In this document: positions 1-8,889 of the stretch, in pieces
Numbering within the stretch: the first letter of the stretch is position 1
How the letters are laid out: each line of letters opens with the position of its first letter
Assembly (NCBI RefSeq): GCF_007995055.1
Contig: NZ_VOQQ01000001.1
Coordinates: forward strand, 1,657,001-1,721,000
Source of the DNA: Sphingosinicella ginsenosidimutans
GTDB taxonomy: Bacteria > Pseudomonadota > Alphaproteobacteria > Sphingomonadales > Sphingomonadaceae
Length of the DNA stretch: 64,000 nucleotides
Direction: 5' to 3'
Notes under the pieces: generated by a model
Told to the model about the DNA's origin: nothing
The model's input: only the letters and a program-made list of their open reading frames with translations
The model's database searches: none
Made by a program: the position numbers and the translations under genes

Positions 1-873
1 CTCATCTGCGCTCACCTTGATGAACACCTCGTTGGCCTCGGCCGCGAGGATCAGGCGATCGCCCGCCGCCTCCGCGATCGTCGCGGCGGCGGCATTGGCC
101 GCGCGCGCGTTGCGCAGCCAGACATCGCCGTCGAGCATGGCGAGGATCTGGGCGGCGAGGAAGCGGCCCTTCGAGGCGAGGTGGCCGGCGCGTTTGCGGC
201 GATAGCGTGTGGCGTCGGCGAGGCCGGGCGTGAAAAAGACGAGGCATTCGGCGGAAAGGCCGCCATTCTTGACGAAACCGAAGGAAAGCGCGTCGACGCC
301 CGCGCGCCAGGTGAGATCGGCCGGGGCGCAGCCGAGCCGCGCGACCGCATTTGCGAAGCGGGCGCCATCGACGTGAAAGCCGATGCGGTGCCGTTTCGCG
401 AGCTCGCCAAGCGCCGCCGTTTCCGCCGGCGTGTAGACCAGGCCATATTCGGTCGCGTTGGTGATCGACAAAGCGTGCGGCTGGACCTGATGCACGTCGC
501 GGCGGATGCCGCCGATCAGCGTTTCGACCGATTCCGGGGTCACCTTCGCGCCGTCGCCTTCGGCGAGGAGCAGCTTGGCGCCACCCGTGAAGAATTCCGG
601 CGCGCCGCATTCGTCGTTCTGGATATGGGCGTCGCGATGGCAGAGGACGGCGCCGTGCGAGGGGCACAACGCGGCCAGCGCGAGGCTGTTCGCCGCCGTG
701 CCGGTCGCGATCCACAACACCTCGACCTCCCGTTCGAACAGGTCGGACAGCGCGCCGTCGAGCCGCTTGCTCCATTCATCGCCGTCATAGGCGGTGTCGA
801 GCCGGTTGGCGGCGGAAAGGGCGGCGATGACCTCGGGACAGGCGGCCGCGGCATTGTCCGAAAAGAAGCGCAT
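1..873 (-). CDS. ltaE: low-specificity L-threonine aldolase (3' end off window)
   Basis: PLP-dependent enzyme of the beta-eliminating lyase/threonine aldolase family, which cleaves L-threonine or allo-threonine to glycine and acetaldehyde. The reading frame starts at ATG 873 (MRFFSDNAAAACPEV) and runs open to base 1, so the C-terminus is missing. Visible landmarks are GTAAN near residue 58, the PLP-contacting HVDGARF near 167, and a probable Schiff-base lysine at 202 in SFGFVKNGG. The antisense frames over this stretch are GC-driven shadows. Confidence 0.9.
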   Translation of the reverse strand, partial: MRFFSDNAAAACPEVIAALSAANRLDTAYDGDEWSKRLDGALSDLFEREVEVLWIATGTAANSLALAALCPSHGAVLCHRDAHIQNDECGAPEFFTGGAKLLLAEGDGAKVTPESVETLIGGIRRDVHQVQPHALSITNATEYGLVYTPAETAALGELAKRHRIGFHVDGARFANAVARLGCAPADLTWRAGVDALSFGFVKNGGLSAECLVFFTPGLADATRYRRKRAGHLASKGRFLAAQILAMLDGDVWLRNARAANAAAATIAEAAGDRLILAAEANEVFIKVSADE

Positions 874-1004
874 GGCGCAGCGGCATAATCGCGCAGGCCG
901 GCGCGTCAACGGCGATCTGCCAGCGTGGAGCGGCGATGCCGGTCGTTTACCAAATGTTGGTTCCCATGGGCTTAGCCTTCGCCCCCAAGGAGCAGGGAGC
1001 GGCA

Positions 1005-1454
1005 ATGGGCGTCGAGACCTTCGGGGCGAAGATGGATACCGGGCAGCGGGCGACGCGGCGCGCGCGCGTGCTGCTGGCCGCGAAGCTGCGCATGCCCGGC
1101 GGCGAGGTCGCCGCGCGTCTGCGTGATCTTTCGCCAAAGGGTGCGCTGATCGAATGCACCGCCACGCCGCGGCCCGGAACCGAGGTCGTCTTCATCCGCG
1201 GCGGCACCGAAATCCAGGCGCGTGTCGCCTGGGCTGCCGCCGGGCGGATCGGCCTGGAATTCGATCATCTGATCGACGCGCAGGAAATGCTCGTCCAGCT
1301 TCGCAAGGGGCCGAAGGGGGACGATCGCTACCGGGCGCCGGCGCCGTCTCAGCACGGCATCGGCCCCGCCCAGCTGCGTCTTGCCAAGGCCTGGGGCGTC
1401 ACGGTCGGGCTCAGCGTGCCCGAGGCGGTCCAGCCGCGCAGGCGGCGGCCGTGA
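1005..1454 (+). CDS. PilZ domain protein
   Basis: About 149 residues with a PilZ-type beta-barrel: an RxxxR-like start (RATRRARV, residues 14-21), then LRDLSPKGALIE and later GRIGLEF. PilZ domains commonly bind cyclic di-GMP, but this family also holds degenerate members, so ligand binding is inferred. ATG 1005 is chosen over the upstream ATG 936 because an AAGGAGCAGG ribosome-binding site precedes it. It overlaps the next PilZ gene by 4 bases, so the two are probably translationally coupled. Confidence 0.8.
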   Translation: MGVETFGAKMDTGQRATRRARVLLAAKLRMPGGEVAARLRDLSPKGALIECTATPRPGTEVVFIRGGTEIQARVAWAAAGRIGLEFDHLIDAQEMLVQLRKGPKGDDRYRAPAPSQHGIGPAQLRLAKAWGVTVGLSVPEAVQPRRRRP

Positions 1455-1831
1455 GCCATCTCGACGCCTGGAGCTCGGGTTTCGAGCATGGGCCGATGCT
1501 GATTCGCGGCGAGCTTTCCACCCGTGCGCCGCCGGCGCGCAATGCGATCGGCCGCCGCTCGCGCCGGATCGAGGTCGATCTCGGCGCGGGGCTGCGCCCG
1601 CGGGGCGCCGCGAGCGTGAGCGTCCAGGTCCAGGATCTGTCGGTCGAGGGCTTCTGCGTCCAGACATCCCTCCCATTTTCAAAGGACGACGATGTCTGGC
1701 TGCGGCTTCCGGGGCTGGAAGCCTATGCCGCGCGCGTGGTGTGGAGCGACGGATCGCGGATCGGCTGCGTCTTCGATCGGCCGCTCCACCCCGCCGTGCT
1801 TGAGATGATCGTCGAGCGGGCGCGACGTTGA
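1451..1831 (+). CDS. PilZ domain protein
   Basis: Second PilZ-like protein in tandem. IGRRSRRIEVDLG supplies the basic RxxxR-like element, followed by VQDLSVEGFCVQ and SRIGCVFDRPL, the usual PilZ strand pattern. The start is taken at GTG 1451, which overlaps the upstream stop; ATG 1496 (MLIRGELS) is an alternative that keeps the whole domain. It forms a two-gene unit with the upstream PilZ protein. Confidence 0.7.
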   Translation: MSHLDAWSSGFEHGPMLIRGELSTRAPPARNAIGRRSRRIEVDLGAGLRPRGAASVSVQVQDLSVEGFCVQTSLPFSKDDDVWLRLPGLEAYAARVVWSDGSRIGCVFDRPLHPAVLEMIVERARR

Positions 1832-1921
1832 ACCTGAAGAGCGCGTCCTAAGGGGCTGACGATTCGATGAACTGTGCCGGCTGTGCTATGCGCGCCGAGT
1901 CGGAGGGGGAAGGCGACGACG

Positions 1922-2080
1922 ATGGAATCGGATTTCCGTTACTATAGCCGCCGCGCGGCGGAGGAGCAGCGCCGGGCGATGCGGGCCGTGACCCAGGCCG
2001 CCCGGGAGCGCCATCGCGAACTCGCCAACCTGTTCGCGACCAAGGCCGAACAACGCGTCGGAGAATATGCGCGGGGCTGA
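1922..2080 (+). CDS. small conserved-looking hypothetical protein
   Basis: 52 residues from ATG 1922 (MESDFRYYSRRAAEEQ), rich in Arg, Glu and Ala with a helical, amphipathic pattern and no membrane segment. A purine-rich stretch lies just upstream of the ATG. I do not recognise a named family and infer no function. Confidence 0.55.
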   Translation: MESDFRYYSRRAAEEQRRAMRAVTQAARERHRELANLFATKAEQRVGEYARG

Positions 2081-2162
2081 AGCGGTTCGGGGACAGGCAA
2101 GCGCCCTTCCGGAATAACGCGAGCGGGGCGCGCTGCCGGTCGACCTCACGGCAATGCGCGGA

Positions 2163-2501
2163 TCATCCGGGGATGCAGCTGCGCGCCATCGCCGCGACGG
2201 GCGTGCAGATTTCGGGATCGCCCGCGCAGCAGTCGTCGACAAGAAAGCCCAGCAGGTCGCGCATCCGGCCGTATCCCGCGGTGTAGATGATCGAACGTCC
2301 GTCGCGACGGGACTCCGCCAGCCCGGCCCGTTCGAGAATGGCCAGATGCGTTGAGAGCGTGTTGGGTCGAACGCCCACCTCGCGCGCGATCTCCCCGGCG
2401 CTCAACCCCTCCGGTCCGGCGCGCACCAACAGGCGGAAGACCGCAAGCCGGTGCGCCTGAGCGAGCGCGGACAGCGCCTCCACCGCCGAAGGCAGCAGCA
2501 T
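2163..2501 (-). CDS. arsR: ArsR-family metalloid-responsive repressor
   Basis: 112-residue winged-helix repressor. The HTH covers about residues 34-60 (SAGEIAREVGVRPNTLSTHL). A C-terminal cysteine set (Cys91-Cys92 and Cys99) resembles the As(III) sites of ArsR proteins that sense with C-terminal cysteines. The start overlaps the stop of the upstream arsI as TGATG, so the two are co-transcribed. It probably binds the palindrome at 2964-2985 and represses its own operon until an arsenical is present. Confidence 0.85.
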   Translation of the reverse strand: MLLPSAVEALSALAQAHRLAVFRLLVRAGPEGLSAGEIAREVGVRPNTLSTHLAILERAGLAESRRDGRSIIYTAGYGRMRDLLGFLVDDCCAGDPEICTPVAAMARSCIPG

Positions 2502-2950
2502 CAGCAGCAGGCCGGGCCGGTCACATCGCTCGGTGCGCGGCAGGCGCTCGCGCCAGCATTGTCCGGAATCCTGTCCTCGCCATAAACGGTGGCCTCGCCA
2601 TGGGTGAAAAACGTCTCCCAGCGGACCCCGGAGGGGTCGGTCACCCAGGATTTGTCGGATTTGGCGTAGCAGCAGGTCGTTGCCTCCTGGTCCAGCGTTT
2701 CGGCGCCGGCCGCCTTGAGCCGCGCCGCCATCGCGCCGAGCTCGGCCGGGCTTTCCACCTGGACGCCCACATGGTCGACGCCGAGTGCACGCGCCCGCGA
2801 TGAAACGGCCAGATTGACCCGCGGATCATCCAGCATCCACTTGGCATAATCGTGCTTCAGCACGCACGGATCGGCATCGAACAAGGTGCTGTAAAAGGCG
2901 ACGGCCTGCTCGATGTCCGGAACGCTGACGTGAAGGTGCAAGCGCTTCAT
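2501..2950 (-). CDS. arsI: ArsI/CadI-family C-As lyase (glyoxalase/VOC fold)
   Basis: 149-residue vicinal-oxygen-chelate protein. Probable metal ligands sit in LHLHVSV (residues 4-10), VDHVGV (58-63) and WETF. The adjacent cysteines Cys93-Cys94 in TTCCYAKSDK match the substrate-binding pair of ArsI, which cleaves the carbon-arsenic bond of trivalent organoarsenicals. The protein ends in a further Cys-Cys pair. CadI-type cadmium proteins share the family, so arsenic specificity rests on the Cys pair and the linked arsR. Confidence 0.82.
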   Translation of the reverse strand: MKRLHLHVSVPDIEQAVAFYSTLFDADPCVLKHDYAKWMLDDPRVNLAVSSRARALGVDHVGVQVESPAELGAMAARLKAAGAETLDQEATTCCYAKSDKSWVTDPSGVRWETFFTHGEATVYGEDRIPDNAGASACRAPSDVTGPACC

Positions 2951-2963
2951 TGGCGTCTCCCTG

Positions 2964-2985
2964 TCGATATTTCGAGAAATATCGA
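2964..2985. promoter_or_regulatory. palindromic operator upstream of arsI-arsR
   Basis: Perfect inverted repeat of 10-bp arms (TCGATATTTC / GAAATATCGA) with a 2-bp spacer, 14 bases upstream of the arsI ATG. Its AT-rich core stands out in GC-rich DNA. Position and symmetry fit an ArsR dimer site. Confidence 0.75.
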
Positions 2986-3111
2986 AACATCAGGCCGAGT
3001 CAAGGGCGAAAGCCCGCGATGCCGGATGACCGCTCCCTCTCACGCCACACCGCGCGCCCAAAGGGGCTGCACCCGGCCGGGCGGCCTCGTCGCTTCATTT
3101 CCGAGAGAAAA

Positions 3112-3186
<75 letters not shown>

Positions 3187-3261
3187 ATCTCGCCAGAACG
3201 GCGTCCCGATGGGGAGGCGGCGCTATGGCCATCCGGGGCCCTATCTGTCAAGGCGCGCGTC

Positions 3262-3384
3262 ATGACCGGGGTGGATGAAGAGAAAGCGAAACGGCTGGCT
3301 GCCGCGCTGCGCGAGAATCTGAAACGCCGCAAGGCGCAGGCGCGCGAGGCGGCAAAGGCGCCCGAGAAGAAGCCCGACGCCTAG
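3262..3384 (+). CDS. small basic hypothetical protein
   Basis: 40 residues from ATG 3262 (MTGVDEEKAKRLAAALRENL), strongly helical and Lys/Arg/Ala-rich. It ends one base before the convergent aminopeptidase gene. Small proteins of this kind are common in sphingomonads; function unknown. Confidence 0.55.
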   Translation: MTGVDEEKAKRLAAALRENLKRRKAQAREAAKAPEKKPDA

Positions 3385-3385
3385 C

Positions 3386-5179
3386 TCAGAGCGGGGCGCA
3401 CTGGGCTGCCAGCCATTCGAGCACCTCACCGTCGAGCTGCGGCGCGACGATCTCCATCACGCGCGCATGATAATCGTCGACCCAGGCACGCTCCTCGGCG
3501 GTCAGCATCGCCGTCTCGATGAGGTTGCGGTCGATCGGCGCGAAGGTGAGCGTCTCGAATCCGAGCAGTCTCTTTTCCGCCCCCTCGGCCTCGCGCGGGA
3601 CGACGAGGACGAGATTCTCGATCCGGATGCCGTAGGCCCCGGTCTTGTAATAGCCGGGCTCGTTGGAAAGGATCATCCCCGCCTTCAGCGGCTCGTCGCC
3701 GCCGGCCTGGGAGCTTCCGGCGGGGGAGATGCGCTGGGGCCCCTCGTGGACCGAGAGGAAGCTGCCGACGCCGTGGCCGGTGCCGTGGGCGTAATCGAGG
3801 CCCGCGGCCCACAGATATTGCCGCGCGAAGCTGTCGAGCTGGCAACCGCGCGTGCCTTCGGGGAAGACCGCCCGCGCGACCGCGATATGCCCCTTGAGCA
3901 CGCGGGTGAAGCGATCGCGATGTTCGGCGCTTGGCGTTCCGATCGCGACCGTGCGGGTCACGTCGGTGGTGCCGTCGGCATATTGGCCGCCCGAATCGAC
4001 CAGGTAGATCGAGTTCAGCTCGAGCTTGCGATTGGTTTCCGGGGTCGAGCGATAATGGACGATCGCGCCATTGGGCCCGGCGCCCGAAATCGTCGTGAAG
4101 GAGAGGTCCTTGAGCTGGCCGGTCGCCTGGCGGAATTCCTCCAGCTTGGCCTCGGCTGAAAGCTCGTCGACATTGCCCTTGGGCGCCTCGACGGAAACCC
4201 AGTGGAGGAAGCGCACCAAAGCGGCGCCGTCGCGGGCCTGGGCGCTTTTCTGCCCGGCGATCTCGACCGGATTCTTGATCGCCTTGGGGAGAACAGTCGG
4301 ATCGCGCTTGGCGATCACCTTCGCGCCCGCCCCCTCCAGCGCCTCGAAGATCGCGGCGACCGAGCGTTCGGGATCGACGACGATGGTCTTGCCGGACAGC
4401 GACTTCAGGAACGGCTCGAAGGCGTCCCGCTCGTGCAGGCGCACGCCATTGCCGAGATGCTGGCGCACATCGTCGCCGATCTTCTCGCCGGCGACGAAAA
4501 GGTCCGCCGTGCCGTCGGCATCGACGAGCGCGAAGGCGAGCGCGACCGGCGTGTGCTCGACGTCCTTGCCGCGCACGTTGAAGGTCCAGGCGATCGAATC
4601 GAGCGCGGCGAGCACCGCTGCGTCCGCCCGCTGCTCCTTCAGCCAGTCGGCCAGTTCCTGGCGCTTCGAGGCCGAGGATCGGCCCGCCAGGTCATCGCCC
4701 TGGACGACGAGGCGCGCGCGCGACGGCGCCGGCTTGTCGGCCCAGATCTTGTCGATCGGATTGTGCCCGACGGCGACCAGCTCGGCGCCCCGTTCGGCGA
4801 GCGCCTCGCGCGCCTGCTTCACCCAGGTCTTGGTGTGGAGCCAGGGATCGTAGCCGATCCGCCCGCCATCGGGCGCGTGCGCCTTCAGCCATTCGGCGAC
4901 GCTGGTTTCGGGCACGGACTGATAGGACCAGTTCGCGCCGTCCACCTGCGCGCGCACCTGCAGGGTGTAGCGGCCATCGACGAAGATCGCCGCCTCCTCG
5001 GGAAGCACCACGGCGCTCCCGGCCGATCCCTTGAAGCCGGTGAGCCAGGCGAGGCGCTGGGCATAGGAGCCGACATATTCGCTCATATGCTCGTCGGTCA
5101 GCGGGACGACGAAGCCGTCGAGCCGGTCGGCCTTCAACTGTTCGCGCAGCGCCTTCAGGCGGTCTTCATAGGTGGACAT
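3386..5179 (-). CDS. pepP: aminopeptidase P family protein (Xaa-Pro aminopeptidase, M24)
   Basis: 598-residue M24 metallopeptidase that removes an N-terminal residue preceding proline. Two creatinase-like N-terminal domains precede the pita-bread catalytic domain. Dinuclear metal ligands are visible in the C-terminal half: Asp in DSGGQYADGTTDVTRT, His in HGTGHGVG, Glu in NEPGYY and Glu in RIENLVLV. ATG 5179 (MSTYEDRLK) is preferred to the in-frame 5191. Cytoplasmic, and divergent from ptrB. Confidence 0.9.
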   Translation of the reverse strand: MSTYEDRLKALREQLKADRLDGFVVPLTDEHMSEYVGSYAQRLAWLTGFKGSAGSAVVLPEEAAIFVDGRYTLQVRAQVDGANWSYQSVPETSVAEWLKAHAPDGGRIGYDPWLHTKTWVKQAREALAERGAELVAVGHNPIDKIWADKPAPSRARLVVQGDDLAGRSSASKRQELADWLKEQRADAAVLAALDSIAWTFNVRGKDVEHTPVALAFALVDADGTADLFVAGEKIGDDVRQHLGNGVRLHERDAFEPFLKSLSGKTIVVDPERSVAAIFEALEGAGAKVIAKRDPTVLPKAIKNPVEIAGQKSAQARDGAALVRFLHWVSVEAPKGNVDELSAEAKLEEFRQATGQLKDLSFTTISGAGPNGAIVHYRSTPETNRKLELNSIYLVDSGGQYADGTTDVTRTVAIGTPSAEHRDRFTRVLKGHIAVARAVFPEGTRGCQLDSFARQYLWAAGLDYAHGTGHGVGSFLSVHEGPQRISPAGSSQAGGDEPLKAGMILSNEPGYYKTGAYGIRIENLVLVVPREAEGAEKRLLGFETLTFAPIDRNLIETAMLTAEERAWVDDYHARVMEIVAPQLDGEVLEWLAAQCAPL

Positions 5180-5269
5180 GGTCTTTTCCACTGGCTGGGG
5201 TTACGCAGGCCGAGATAGTCCCGAAGGGGACGGCGCGCCAGCCTTGCGCGCGAAGGGGAGGGAACCGAC

Positions 5270-7423
5270 ATGCGCATCTTCGCCCTGCTTTGCCTCGCCT
5301 TCGCGACGCCGCTCGCCGCGCAACCATCCAGCCCGAGAGGACCGATGACCGCCAATCTTCCTGCCCCGCCGGTGGCCGAGCAGCGGCCCTATTCCTACAC
5401 CCGCCACGGCGTGACGATCGAGGATCCCTGGCACTGGCTGCGGGACGATTCCTATCCGACGGTCGATGATCCCGACGTCCTTGCCTATCTCAATGCCGAG
5501 AACGCCTATTTCGAGGCGGCGATGGCGCCGCACCGGCCGCTGATCGAGACGCTGTTCAACGAGATGCGCGGGCGTATCCAGGAGGATGACAGTTCGGTCC
5601 CGGTCCGCGACGGCGACTGGCTTTACTGGTGGGCGTTCGCGCCGGGCGCGCAATATCGCACCTGGTATCGCCGGCCGGTCGCCGGCGGTGCCGAGCAGGT
5701 GATCTACGACGAGGCGGCGGAGGCCGAGGGGAAGCAATATTTCCGTCTCGGCGCGATGGAGGTGAGCCCGGACGGGCGCTATGCGGCGACGCTCACCGAC
5801 AGCAACGGATCGGAGCGCTTCGAGCTCAAGGTCCGCGACCTCGCCACCGGCCGCGACATCGAGACGATCAGCGCGGTCGGGATCGGCCAGCCGGTCTGGT
5901 CGGCGGACAGCCGCGGCCTCGTCTTCACCGAGGTGAACGACAATTGGCGCAGCTATCGCGCCCGCTTCCACCGGCTCGGAACGCCGGCGGCCGAGGACCG
6001 CACGCTCTATGAGGAGACCGAGAATATCGCGTTCGCGGTCAGCGTCGCGCGCACGCAGGACCGCAGCCTGATCCTGATCTCGACCGGCGAGAACAGCTCG
6101 AACGAAATCCGCTTCGTCCCCGCCGCGGATCCGCTCGCCGCGCCGGTGCTGATCGCCCGGCGGCGGCCGAACATCCAATATTCGGTCGATGCCAGCCACG
6201 GGAAATTGTGGATTCTCACCAATGACGACCACATCAATTTCCGCCTCGCCGAAGCCGATCCGGCGCATCCCGGGGACTGGCGCACGGTCATCCCCGGCTC
6301 GGACGAGGTCTATCTGCGCGGCATCACCGCCTTTCGCGATCATCTCGCGATCACCGAGCGGGTGAACGGGCTCGATCAGATTCGCCTGAGGTCCTATGAC
6401 GGCGGGGAGCGGCACATCCCCTTCACCGAGCCGGCCTATACGGTCGGCCTCGCCGGCAATCCCGAATATGCGCCCGCGGCCTACCGCCTCGCCTACAGCT
6501 CGCTGGTCACGCCGCCGACGGTCTACGACTTTCACCCGGCGGAAAATCGGCTCGAGACGATGAAGGTCCAGGCCATCCCGTCCGGCTATGATCCCACGCA
6601 ATATGTGAGCGAGCGCATCTTCGTGCCGGCGCGCGACGGACAGCAGATCCCGGTTTCGATCGTCTACCGCCGCGGCTTCGAAAAGAACGGCCAAGGCCGG
6701 CTCTATCTCTACGCCTATGGCGCCTATGGCTATGCGACGGCGCCCGGATTCAACACCAATCGCTTCAGCCTGATCGATCGTGGCTATGCCTTCGCCATCG
6801 CCCATATCCGCGGCGGCGACGAGATGGGCTATGGCTGGTATCTGAACGGCACCAACACCCACCGCACCAACACCTTCAACGATTTCGTCGATGTGGCGCG
6901 CGGCCTGATCGCGGGCGGCTATACCCGTGCCGGCAATATCGCGATCCAGGGCGGGTCCGCCGGCGGCGAGCTGATGGGCGCGGTCGTCAACCAGGCGCCC
7001 GACCTGTGGGGCGCGGTGGTGGCGGACGTGCCGTTCGTCGATGTCGTCAACACGATGCTCGACGACAGCCTGCCGCTCACCCCTGGCGAATGGAACGAAT
7101 GGGGCAATCCGATCACCGACGAGGCGGCGTTCCGCTACATGCTGAGCTACAGCCCCTATGACAATGTGACGCGCCAGGCCTATCCGCCGATGCTCATCAC
7201 CGGCGGCCTCAACGATCCGCGCGTCACTTATTGGGAGCCCGCCAAGTGGAGCGCGCGGCTGCGGGCGATGCGGACCGACCGGAACCTGCAGCTTCTCAAG
7301 ATCAACATGGGCGCCGGCCATGGCGGGCGGACCGGGCGCTGGACCCGGCTTGAGGAAATCGCCGAGGACTATGCGTTCATGCTGACCCAGATGGGGGCGG
7401 ACGGGAGGGGCGCCGCGCGATGA
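5270..7423 (+). CDS. ptrB: S9 family peptidase, oligopeptidase B
   Basis: 717 residues: signal peptide (about 1-18, ending PLAAQ), a beta-propeller in the N-terminal half, and an alpha/beta-hydrolase domain at the C-terminus. The catalytic serine lies in GGSAGGELMG, the aspartate in LNDPRVTYWEPAKW and the histidine in GAGHGGRTGR. Oligopeptidase B cleaves peptides after basic residues. The signal peptide suggests a periplasmic form. Its stop overlaps the next gene (ATGA). Confidence 0.92.
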   Translation: MRIFALLCLAFATPLAAQPSSPRGPMTANLPAPPVAEQRPYSYTRHGVTIEDPWHWLRDDSYPTVDDPDVLAYLNAENAYFEAAMAPHRPLIETLFNEMRGRIQEDDSSVPVRDGDWLYWWAFAPGAQYRTWYRRPVAGGAEQVIYDEAAEAEGKQYFRLGAMEVSPDGRYAATLTDSNGSERFELKVRDLATGRDIETISAVGIGQPVWSADSRGLVFTEVNDNWRSYRARFHRLGTPAAEDRTLYEETENIAFAVSVARTQDRSLILISTGENSSNEIRFVPAADPLAAPVLIARRRPNIQYSVDASHGKLWILTNDDHINFRLAEADPAHPGDWRTVIPGSDEVYLRGITAFRDHLAITERVNGLDQIRLRSYDGGERHIPFTEPAYTVGLAGNPEYAPAAYRLAYSSLVTPPTVYDFHPAENRLETMKVQAIPSGYDPTQYVSERIFVPARDGQQIPVSIVYRRGFEKNGQGRLYLYAYGAYGYATAPGFNTNRFSLIDRGYAFAIAHIRGGDEMGYGWYLNGTNTHRTNTFNDFVDVARGLIAGGYTRAGNIAIQGGSAGGELMGAVVNQAPDLWGAVVADVPFVDVVNTMLDDSLPLTPGEWNEWGNPITDEAAFRYMLSYSPYDNVTRQAYPPMLITGGLNDPRVTYWEPAKWSARLRAMRTDRNLQLLKINMGAGHGGRTGRWTRLEEIAEDYAFMLTQMGADGRGAAR

Positions 7424-8889
7424 GGCGCGCTGTGATCGCCGCTTCGGCGGCGCTGCTTGTCGTCCCGGCCGGCGTCTCGGCCGATCCGGCTCCGGCCGCC
7501 GCCGTGGCGGAGGAGGCGCCCCCGCCGCTCTCCGCCACAGCGACCGTCGCTCGGAACGGCGACAGCTGGTCGATCGATTACCGCCTGCTGCGGCGCGCAC
7601 GGGCCTGGCTCTTTCCGCGCAGCGGGCTCGTCCGCCAGAGCCTGGAGCCCTGGCGGCCGGGGAGCTGGCGGGTGGAAACGCCGGGTGTGCGGATCGAGCG
7701 GCGCGGGAATTTCGACGTTCTGGTCGCCGCCGGCGGCGGAGCGGTTCCCTCGCAAGTACGGATCGTGTTCACGCCCGCTGTCGTCGACCTCCAGTCGGAT
7801 TACGATCCCGCGCTGCGCTTCACCGACGGCTCGGTCGCCCTCTACACCGATCAGTTCACGATCATCCCTTATACGGGCGCCCAGGCGATCGACCGCCTGC
7901 CGCGCGACGGCAACGTCGCCGGACTCGACGCAACCCTCACCCGGGTCACCTATCGCGACGCCGACGGCGTGATCCTGTCGGCGGGCGAACGCCGGTCGTC
8001 GGTCCTGCGCGATGGCGGTGTGGACGACGGCACCTATCTTCTCTTCGGCCAGCTGCGCCCGATCGTCACCGATGCGATGGCGCAAATCGTCGATCCGCAG
8101 CTGCCGGACTGGATCCGCGCCACGCTCAATCGCGAAGTACCGAACATCTTTGCCCGCTACGCCGCCGTGCTCGGCCCGCCGCCCGGGCCGAAGCCCACCG
8201 TCATGGTCAGCTGGGGCGGGCCCACGCCGCGCCAGACGAGCATGGGGGGCAGCGTCCTGCCGGGCCTCATTACCCTGGTCTACGAAGGCGACGGCGTGCT
8301 GACCGAAAACGCGACCTCGCGCGGCTATGGCCTGTGGTTCATCGCGCACGAATCCGCGCATTTCTGGCTCGGCAATCTGGTCCATTACGAATTCTCGCGC
8401 GATGCCTGGATCACGGAGGGCGGGGCCGACCTGCTCGCTTTCCGGACCGTCGCGGCGGTCGATCCCGGCTATGACTGGCGCGGCGCGATCGATCATTCGA
8501 TCGCCGACTGCGTCGCCCTCAGCGCGAACCGGGGCATCGCCAGCGCCGAGGAGCGCAACGAGCAGCGCGCCTATTACGCCTGCGGTGCGGTCTTCGCGCT
8601 GGTTGCGGAGGCCGCGTCGCGCCGGCCGTTCATCCACTTCGTGAAGACGCTGGTAGACGACAATCGCGCCGACGCGACCGTCTCGCGCGCCGACTGGCTC
8701 TCCGCGCTCGATCGCGTGTCGAACGATCCCACGCTCAGCCGCGACATCGCGGCGCTGCTCGATCAGGGGAGCGCGGATCCCAAGGCGGCGATCGCGTCGC
8801 TGTTCACGCGCGCCGGCGTCTCATTCACGCTCGGACCGGACGGGGTGCCACGGATGACGCCGGCCGCGGCCGAGCCGGCTCAGAGATAA
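7420..8889 (+). CDS. secreted gluzincin-type metalloprotease-like protein
   Basis: 489 residues with an N-terminal signal peptide (MRRAVIAASAALLVVPAGVSA). A zinc motif HESAH lies near residue 309, followed by a second Glu in WITEGGADL, the M1/M61-like HExxH...E arrangement. It shares a 4-base overlap with ptrB and is probably co-transcribed, suggesting a periplasmic peptide-processing pair. I cannot assign an exact family. Confidence 0.7.
   Translation: MRRAVIAASAALLVVPAGVSADPAPAAAVAEEAPPPLSATATVARNGDSWSIDYRLLRRARAWLFPRSGLVRQSLEPWRPGSWRVETPGVRIERRGNFDVLVAAGGGAVPSQVRIVFTPAVVDLQSDYDPALRFTDGSVALYTDQFTIIPYTGAQAIDRLPRDGNVAGLDATLTRVTYRDADGVILSAGERRSSVLRDGGVDDGTYLLFGQLRPIVTDAMAQIVDPQLPDWIRATLNREVPNIFARYAAVLGPPPGPKPTVMVSWGGPTPRQTSMGGSVLPGLITLVYEGDGVLTENATSRGYGLWFIAHESAHFWLGNLVHYEFSRDAWITEGGADLLAFRTVAAVDPGYDWRGAIDHSIADCVALSANRGIASAEERNEQRAYYACGAVFALVAEAASRRPFIHFVKTLVDDNRADATVSRADWLSALDRVSNDPTLSRDIAALLDQGSADPKAAIASLFTRAGVSFTLGPDGVPRMTPAAAEPAQR

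Noticed and set aside
5201..7600. 799-residue minus-strand ORF opposite oligopeptidase B
   Set aside because: Arg/Asp/Gly-rich translation with no domain; it is the antisense shadow of a clear S9 peptidase gene in high-GC DNA.
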